DNA of 64,000 nt from Phytophthora colocasiae (taxonomy: Eukaryota > Oomycota > Peronosporomycetes > Peronosporales > Peronosporaceae), in NCBI GenBank assembly GCA_018806915.1, contig JAGKQI010000098.1, positions 3,906,001-3,970,000 of the forward strand. The letters are read 5' to 3'. Under the pieces are notes generated by a model. It was given only the letters and a program-made list of their open reading frames with translations, had not been told where the DNA came from and ran no database searches. Below are positions 60,634-64,000 of the stretch, piece by piece. Made by a program: the position numbers and the translations under genes. Position 1 is the first letter of the stretch. Each line of letters starts with the position of its first letter.

Positions 60634-62355
60634 TTTCGTCAGATCCTACTGGTTTGAACCTGTGGAGGGGTTTGCACGATTCTGTCTCTTTGGTTTGGAG
60701 TTTTTTCTGAAACTCCTAATGAACCATAAAACGCATTCGAACCGGTTCGTTCCGTTACCCTGGTTTGGTTCATTAAGAAGAAGGTTTGGTTTGGTTTGGT
60801 TTGTTCAGGGCGTGAGAAACCCTGAGCTGGAGAAAAAGTAAGTTTTATTTTTTGCGCAGTGTATGCTCCCGACACTAACTTTCCTATTTAGATTGCTCAC
60901 TTGGGTTGTAGAAATGCGTAAAAATCGATATCTTTGTGTATCTATGGAGTGTCTGCTGCTAATGTTGGCTCGATACGACCCAGAGCATTTCAAAATGCGC
61001 ACTCGGGGTGGAAACATCTCCTTCCTAAAACGCTTTTTAAAACGCAATCGCCTGTCAATCCGACGGATCACGCACAAGGGTAGAAAGAAGCGCCCAGACA
61101 TGGAGGTAATATTTTAAAATTTAATGTTTTAACGATCTAAACTTACTTTTTTCTGTGATAAATAGCTCGTTGCAAACGTATTTGCTCAGTCAATTCAACA
61201 TGTCATAGAGGAAGACGGTATCCTTTCTGCAGAGCGTGGTGATGCCAAGCTTGCCGCCGTGTTCAATATGGACCAAACAGCCATTTACATTGATATGGCC
61301 GGAAAGACAACAATCGATTTCATTGGAAGCCCAACTGTGGACGTCCAGCAAGGTACTTTTATAATTGTTACTTTTGGAGGAGAAATTTTAATTGCTATGC
61401 ATTTGTGACTTACAGGTAGTGAAATCAACGGTTTTAGAGCATCCGTTTTTCTTACTGCATCAGCGACGGGAATCAAATTGCCCCCGCTGATCGTGTTTGC
61501 TGGTATCCCAGGGGGGCCTGTATCCCAGGAGGTTTGGAATCCAATGTTTGGTTCCCCTGGAGCGGAGCATACAGTCCAAAAGAAGGCGTTTTGCAATGAG
61601 GTGGTGATGAGAGAGTGGATTGAACGGGTAAAGTTTAGCGGTTTTATTTAAAAAGATTTTTTTATTTAACTGAACTTTGTTGATAAAATAGGTTTGGAAA
61701 CCTAGTGTTCAAGGTTGCCAACTGCTGCTTTTGGACAGCCTTAAAGTCCACAAATGGCCTCAGTGAGGGAGGCACTGACCAGTGTTGCACGCAGGTGCAA
61801 TTCGTTCCTGCCAGGCATCACGGGCTTGTGTCAGCCAATGGACGTGGCAGTTATGAAGCCATTCAAAGATGCATTTCGGTACGTTTACTTTGGTATGAAA
61901 TAATGCATAGTTTTAACGTGGTGCGCAATTCTATTCTATAGGAGACTGTATCTCGAGCACCACCTGGACAATCCATTCCCGGCTTCGACATCGGAGAAGC
62001 GGGCGCTCATCTCTCGCTTCGTTGTCGAAGCCTGGAACGCTGTCAAGCCCGAAACAATCGTGAAGGGGTTTGCGCGGGCGGGGGTGATTCCAACGGGGCC
62101 CCGCAATCAAGACGGGCGTTTCCGTGTGGCTAGCATAGTGGCAGATGCACCGTTAGTGCAAGATGCTTAATTCGATTAAACAATGATCATTTGCATGTAG
62201 TTTACTTTCTTAATATTGATTTTATTTGTTAAGATTCCTCGGACGGGGTGAAACCTTCATCGCGATGGGTTTGTCACCATTTTCTGCACAACCGCTTGGT
62301 GTTTTTACGGCTGTCGCACTGAATCAATTTGTCTTACTGAATCCGATTTTTACGG

Positions 62356-62585
62356 TATGTATCGAGTTATACATGTAGTGCAGCACCGCATGCGGGACGA
62401 AGTCGTCTGCGTGATGGCACCAAGACTCAGAGCGCCACACTACGGTTCGCATCTCCAGTCCATTGTTCAGTGGTGGCGAAAGTAGATCTTCGACCAATGC
62501 AACCGAAGGAAAAACTAACTAACTGTACAGTTAACTTCGACGGACTCTGATTATTAAATGTATCGTACAGCCATAGCGATCCCTA
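62356..62585. other. No gene seen
   Basis: 230 bp between the right end of the pogo-like element and the kinase copy's stop codon. Confidence 0.5.
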
Positions 62586-63518
62586 TCAGTACTGACGATT
62601 CCGTAAGGCAACCTGCAAGTGATACAGCACTTCAGCCGCTGTGGGACGAGAACGAGGATCCACGTTCACACAGCTACCCACGAACTGAGCCATCTCCGGC
62701 GTCATGAACGGCGAGAACCGCACGCGAAGTTTGCCCATTGACACCATCTGCAGCACAGCCGTATCCGGTAGCTGATGGCCACTACTGCCGCTGTTGCTCT
62801 CCTTCGCGTGCGAGTACGGCAGCTCATGCGTGTCCAACTCCGAGATCACTACGCCCAAAGAGAACACGTCCGCCTTCTCACCGTACCGTTGACCCATCAT
62901 CACCTCAGGCGCCATCCACAGTGAACTACCCACACCAGCCGTCATCGTCGCGTCCGAGCGGATACGTGAAGCTCCAAAGTCCGTGAGCTTCGCATCCAGA
63001 GACTCCGTCAGTAGGATGTTGCGAGATTTGAGGTCGCGGTGTAGCACCACTGGATCCAACGAGTGCAGATACGTTAACGCGTAGGCCACTTGGTACGCGA
63101 TCTGCATCTTACTGGCGTCCATCCCCTGGGGGACACCAGTGTTCAGGTAGTCCTTCAATAGCGAGCGTAGGTCTCCACCAGCCATAAACTCTGACACGCA
63201 GAACAGGTCACTCAACGACTCCCACGCCACGCCGATGAACTGGACGATGTGCGGGTGCTCCATGGTCGCCATCAGTCGCACCTCTGACAGGAATGCCTGG
63301 ATGTGTGCTAGGTCCTTCCGCTTCTCCGGCAGCAGCGTCTTCACCGCCACGTCAGCATCTCGGTACCGTCCACGGTATACCTCACCGAAGCCTCCTCGAC
63401 TGATGACAGTTCCCAACTGAATGCGATCGATGGGGATCCGAGACGCCAGGATCACTGGGTCTTCCCACAAGGTGTTTCGGTGGCGTCTTTCGTGGGGTAT
63501 TGACGCTCCCGAGGAGCG
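62586..63518 (-). pseudogene. Partial copy of receptor-like TKL kinase (kinase half only), cut by retrotransposon
   Basis: From CGCTCCTCGGG (63518 downwards) the sequence follows the first kinase gene (51340-52272) almost base for base; the translated kinase domain differs only in the last few residues (LYHLQVALRNRQY versus LYYLQVALRNQQY) and the 3' flanks diverge soon after the stop. Catalytic motifs SRGGFGEVYRG, HRDLKSRNILL and DFGASR are intact. Upstream it ends exactly at the terminal CAACA of an LTR, so ectodomain and membrane segment are missing here. An open frame runs through the LTR into the kinase, but without an ATG before the MATMEH position, so this copy is probably not expressed as a full kinase. 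The missing 5' half may lie beyond the right edge. Confidence 0.88.
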
Positions 63519-63786
63519 TGTTGTGTCGCTTCCAAAGGAAATGTAGAAGTGATATGTATTGAGCAGTTCGTTAGTTTGCACTAACAGCTCTTGTCCTATG
63601 CATGCCCTTGGAGGTGACCGCTCCGGTGGCACAAACCGTCCGTACTTGCTGCACCTGCATAACAGTCCATACTTGATCAGTTGAGCAACCGTCCTTACTT
63701 GCTGCAGCGGGTCATCTTCTGTAGAGTGTTGGTGTTGCTGGGCTAGATCCCAGCAACGGCTACACAGTGTAGCACCAGCTACAACA
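63519..63786 (-). repeat. 3' LTR (268 bp) of a retrotransposon leaving the window
   Basis: On the minus strand it starts TGTTGTAGC and ends CACAACA, with TGTTG/CAACA inverted ends. It is preceded by the purine tract TTTTGGAGGGAAG (63787-63799) and a pol tail, so it is the 3' LTR of a minus-strand element rather than a solo LTR. Confidence 0.75.
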
Positions 63787-64000
63787 CTTCCCTCCAAAAG
63801 CGCTCTTCAATATAAAGCCGTACAGCTCGATGTGAGCTGCGGTTCACGAGTCTGCGTGAAACTAGTCCAGTTGTAGCGCCCTGCGTAGTGCCTTTACAGG
63901 TGCCTTGGTTGCCGTGGTTGCGAACGAAAGCCTTCACAGCAACGGGAACGTCCTGCAAGAGAGTGTCCGCGGGCTCCCAGGAATCCACATGAGTATCGAG
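63787..64000 (-). pseudogene. Retrotransposon pol C-terminus with chromodomain-like end, partial
   Basis: The minus strand reads DSWEPADTLLQDVPVAVKAF, the usual end of a retrotransposon chromodomain, then a basic tail that runs into the purine tract before the LTR. The rest of pol is outside the window. Similar position of a chromodomain at the end of pol is seen in the other two Gypsy elements here. Confidence 0.65.

Larger units (their letters stand above)
55800..60814 (+). mobile_element. hAT transposon, 5.0 kb, inserted in pogo transposase exon 1
   Basis: TIRs CACACCTTGAACAAACCAAA and, inverted at the right, CACGCCCTGAACAAACCAAA (two differences). TSD AGAAACCC on both sides. Removing the element and one TSD restores the exon 1 frame of the pogo transposase into the next splice site. 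It contains a transposase on the plus strand and a convergent coiled-coil gene on the minus strand. Confidence 0.95.
55558..62170 (+). pseudogene. Pogo-like DDD transposase, six exons, split by hAT and with one frameshift
   Basis: Exon 1 is 55558-55799 continuing after the hAT at 60823-60837; then 60892-61105, 61166-61352, 61416-61627, 61692-61878 and 61942-62170. All five introns are GT-AG and 54-64 bp, and phases agree. Exon 1 has a helix-turn-helix (TVTAAAVAVGVHRSTWYRW). Exon 2 is a CENP-B type DNA-binding half (SFLKRFLKRNRLSIRRITHK). The catalytic core shows NMDQTAIYID, LLLLDSLKVH and CQPMDVAVMKPFK, giving the three Asp of pogo-type enzymes. A one-base loss near 61750 (CACAAATGG) shifts the frame in exon 5. 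Only this lesion plus the hAT insertion disable the gene. Confidence 0.9.
55424..62355 (+). mobile_element. Pogo-like (Tc1/mariner superfamily) DNA transposon, split by hAT
   Basis: Left TIR CCGTAAAAATCGGATTCA starting at 55424 recurs inverted at the right end (62355 inwards), with similarity extending to about 26 bp with two differences. TA dinucleotides flank both ends (55422-55423 and 62356-62357). Without the hAT insertion the element is about 1.9 kb and encodes one transposase. Confidence 0.93.

Noticed and set aside
42998..64000. RXLR or Crinkler effector genes
   Set aside because: I looked for a signal peptide followed by RxLR or LFLAK motifs and saw none in the non-element regions.

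Overview
The window looks like oomycete (Phytophthora-type) nuclear DNA. The indicators are two GPI-anchored elicitin-like proteins, signal-peptide/single-pass TKL receptor kinases, short GT-AG introns, and a dense mixture of Ty3/Gypsy, Helitron, PiggyBac, hAT and pogo-type elements. No bacterial-style operons, rRNA, CRISPR array or confident tRNA were seen. All family assignments come from reading motifs by eye; no database was searched.

Layout. (1) 1-18741: an older minus-strand Ty3/Gypsy element is cut inside its RNase H coding sequence by a very young giant Gypsy element (628-17804, 17.2 kb, LTRs about 1.69 kb, 4-bp TSD). The giant carries a three-frame gag, a candidate -1 ribosomal frameshift site, a pol of about 1860 aa, and a 1106-aa accessory ORF on the opposite strand. 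(2) 18742-20425: old LTR sequence and a decayed tandem Tudor-like gene. (3) 20826-30115: a decayed minus-strand Helitron (Rep plus Pif1-like helicase) interrupted by a PiggyBac element, with an associated small ORF and minisatellites. (4) 30116-33787: mostly non-coding, with an LTR remnant split by a 639-bp TIR element. (5) 33788-41586: a complete 7.8-kb chromodomain Gypsy element with damaged pol and again an antisense ORF next to its 3' LTR. (6) 43385-54909: the gene island, holding a five-exon MO25/CAB39-like gene, an 18-ankyrin protein, and an elicitin-kinase-kinase-elicitin group. (7) 55424-62355: a pogo-like DDD transposon with a six-exon transposase, split by a 5-kb hAT element that has its own convergent coiled-coil gene. 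(8) 62586-64000: a near-identical partial copy of the first kinase, cut off by the 3' LTR of a retrotransposon that leaves the window.

Five separate element-in-element or element-in-gene insertions can be read to target-site, TIR, LTR or codon resolution. The most interesting signals are the GTTAAAC heptamer plus two-tier hairpin at the giant element's gag-pol junction, and the repeated occurrence, in three unrelated elements, of an accessory ORF transcribed towards the pol or transposase gene. Among host genes, the two elicitin-like proteins and two kinases all carry predicted secretion signals and could act at the cell surface; MO25 is a conserved scaffold of germinal-centre kinase/LKB1 signalling.
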